NCBI RefSeq assembly: GCF_000429005.1
Contig: NZ_AUBA01000005.1
Span: forward strand, 186,001-250,000
From: Novosphingobium acidiphilum DSM 19966
Lineage (GTDB): Bacteria > Pseudomonadota > Alphaproteobacteria > Sphingomonadales > Sphingomonadaceae
Reading direction: 5' to 3'
DNA length: 64,000 bases
Position 1 is the stretch's first letter. Each line of letters starts with the position of its first letter. The position numbers and the translations under genes are program-made. Positions 63,382-64,000 of the stretch are shown here, one piece after another. The notes beneath the pieces were generated by a model that was not told the origin of the DNA, did no database searches, and saw only the letters and a program-made list of their open reading frames with translations.

Positions 63382-63688
63382 TGGTTCTTTTGTGGCCCCA
63401 AACCGAACCGGATCGCGGGATGTTTATAAAAGCCGCTGATCAGTTCTGATCGCTACGCCCGCTGTGCTGGCGCGGACTATACGGCTATCGGCGTATAGAC
63501 TTGGGTTGCGGTCGAGATCTGCCCGACCGATCATGAGTTTTCGGCCGTTTGCGGTGGTGCGTGCCCGCAACAAGGGTGGAAAATATGCATCACACCACGC
63601 CGAAAATGCGCCGCACAATGGTTTGCAACGACGCAATCGGTGCGAATCTGGCGGATATTTTTGCCGCACACCGGCGGCCGCGAACCGA
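63382..63688. other. Promoter region of the TonB receptor, no gene
   Basis: No gene is seen. It holds a TTTATAAA element (63422-63429) about 55 bases before the receptor start that may be a -10 box, a direct repeat CTGATC (63436 and 63445) and an inverted repeat described separately. Confidence 0.4.
63477..63498. promoter_or_regulatory. Inverted repeat upstream of the TonB receptor
   Basis: CTATACG (63477-63483) and CGTATAG (63492-63498) are exact inverted arms with an eight-base spacer, about 110 bases upstream of the receptor start. It could bind a dimeric regulator. Confidence 0.45.
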
Positions 63689-64000
63689 TCAACCGGTGTG
63701 AAGGCCCCACACGGGATCACCACAGGCCGTGCGTTCGGCCACATCGTACCAGCGCCACCCCAACACGCCGGTGTGGATAACCAGGCACACGCGGTCGCCC
63801 GGCGCAGAACGGCGAAACAGCCCCGATGGCGCGACGAAATCGGTGATGCCAAGGTCGGGCGCGTTGGCGAACACGAAATAGGGGGTATGCGATTTTCCGC
63901 CCGACACCCATTTGCGCGCAATCGTCACGCCATGCGCATCGGCCGGCCGCGATGGGCCGCCGGCATTGATCAGGGTCAGTGCGGACCAGCCGAGCAAGGC
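63689..64000 (-). CDS. C-terminal part of an unknown protein (5' end outside window)
   Basis: The frame is open to the window end, so the gene continues beyond it; a TTG at 63997 is not needed as start. About 103 codons are visible. Middle strands VTIARKWVSGGKSHTPYFVF and PGDRVCLVIHTGVLGWRWYDV suggest a small beta domain similar to those in the extracytoplasmic part of DUF3592-like membrane proteins. It has no recognisable catalytic motif. I cannot name it. Confidence 0.55.
   Translation of the reverse strand, partial: ALLGWSALTLINAGGPSRPADAHGVTIARKWVSGGKSHTPYFVFANAPDLGITDFVAPSGLFRRSAPGDRVCLVIHTGVLGWRWYDVAERTACGDPVWGLHTG

Noticed and set aside
63424..63921. A 165-codon minus-strand frame near the right end
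   Set aside because: It overlaps the better supported partial gene in another frame and has no domain or start signal.

Overview
The window is GC-rich and carries the gene complement of an alphaproteobacterium, most likely of the order Sphingomonadales (Novosphingobium/Sphingomonas type). This is an inference from base composition, the tRNA-Arg sequence, the TonB receptor and the gene families; no species is claimed. Almost all of it reads as ordinary chromosome: dense genes, many 4-nt start/stop overlaps and tail-to-tail convergent pairs.

Layout. 1-1.9 kb: a gamma-butyrobetaine-hydroxylase-like dioxygenase (cut by the window edge) coupled to a class II aldolase, then tRNA-Arg(TCT). 1.9-3.1 kb: an AT-richer, IS21-end-like bounded segment carrying one unknown gene, ending at the stop codon of fhs. 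3.1-10.6 kb: formate-tetrahydrofolate ligase, a HAD-type fusion protein, an HMG-CoA-lyase/CoA-transferase pair and an isoaspartyl methyltransferase. 10.6-13.7 kb: a DUF3443/DUF2844 secreted pair (the DUF3443 protein looks pepsin-like) and ChrA. 13.8-22.9 kb: a four-gene MdtABC-OprM-type RND efflux operon. 23-36 kb: thioesterase, small unknown gene with a palindromic operator, MarR, thiolase-like protein, Lrp plus alanine dehydrogenase, two outer-membrane proteins, ABC-F ATPase, LysR, and an adenine deaminase/periplasmic nucleosidase pair. 36.1-44.1 kb: complete kdp potassium operon preceded by a 27-codon membrane micro-gene. 44.1-50.3 kb: TetR and a complete aralkylamine dehydrogenase (aauBEDA) operon with two c-type cytochromes and an acyl-CoA synthetase. 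50.3-56.1 kb: a CsoR/RcnR-class sensor divergent from a porin-MgtC-ABC operon lacking a binding protein. 56.2-64 kb: a photolyase-like protein with apparently permuted domain order coupled to an ABC1/UbiB kinase, a TPR sulfotransferase, a TonB receptor and a truncated gene.

How they work together. The aau block is a self-contained periplasmic amine oxidation chain: heavy and light subunits, a membrane protein and thioredoxin-like maturase for light-subunit folding, and cytochromes to carry electrons away. The kdp block is a complete pump plus its sensor kinase and regulator. The porin/MgtC/ABC block looks like an envelope transport or stress unit controlled by a small metal-type sensor through an operator in the shared promoter region. 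The strongest candidates for something undescribed are the permuted photolyase, the pepsin-like DUF3443 lipoprotein, the CsoR-controlled porin-MgtC-ABC operon, and the IS-end-bounded cargo segment.
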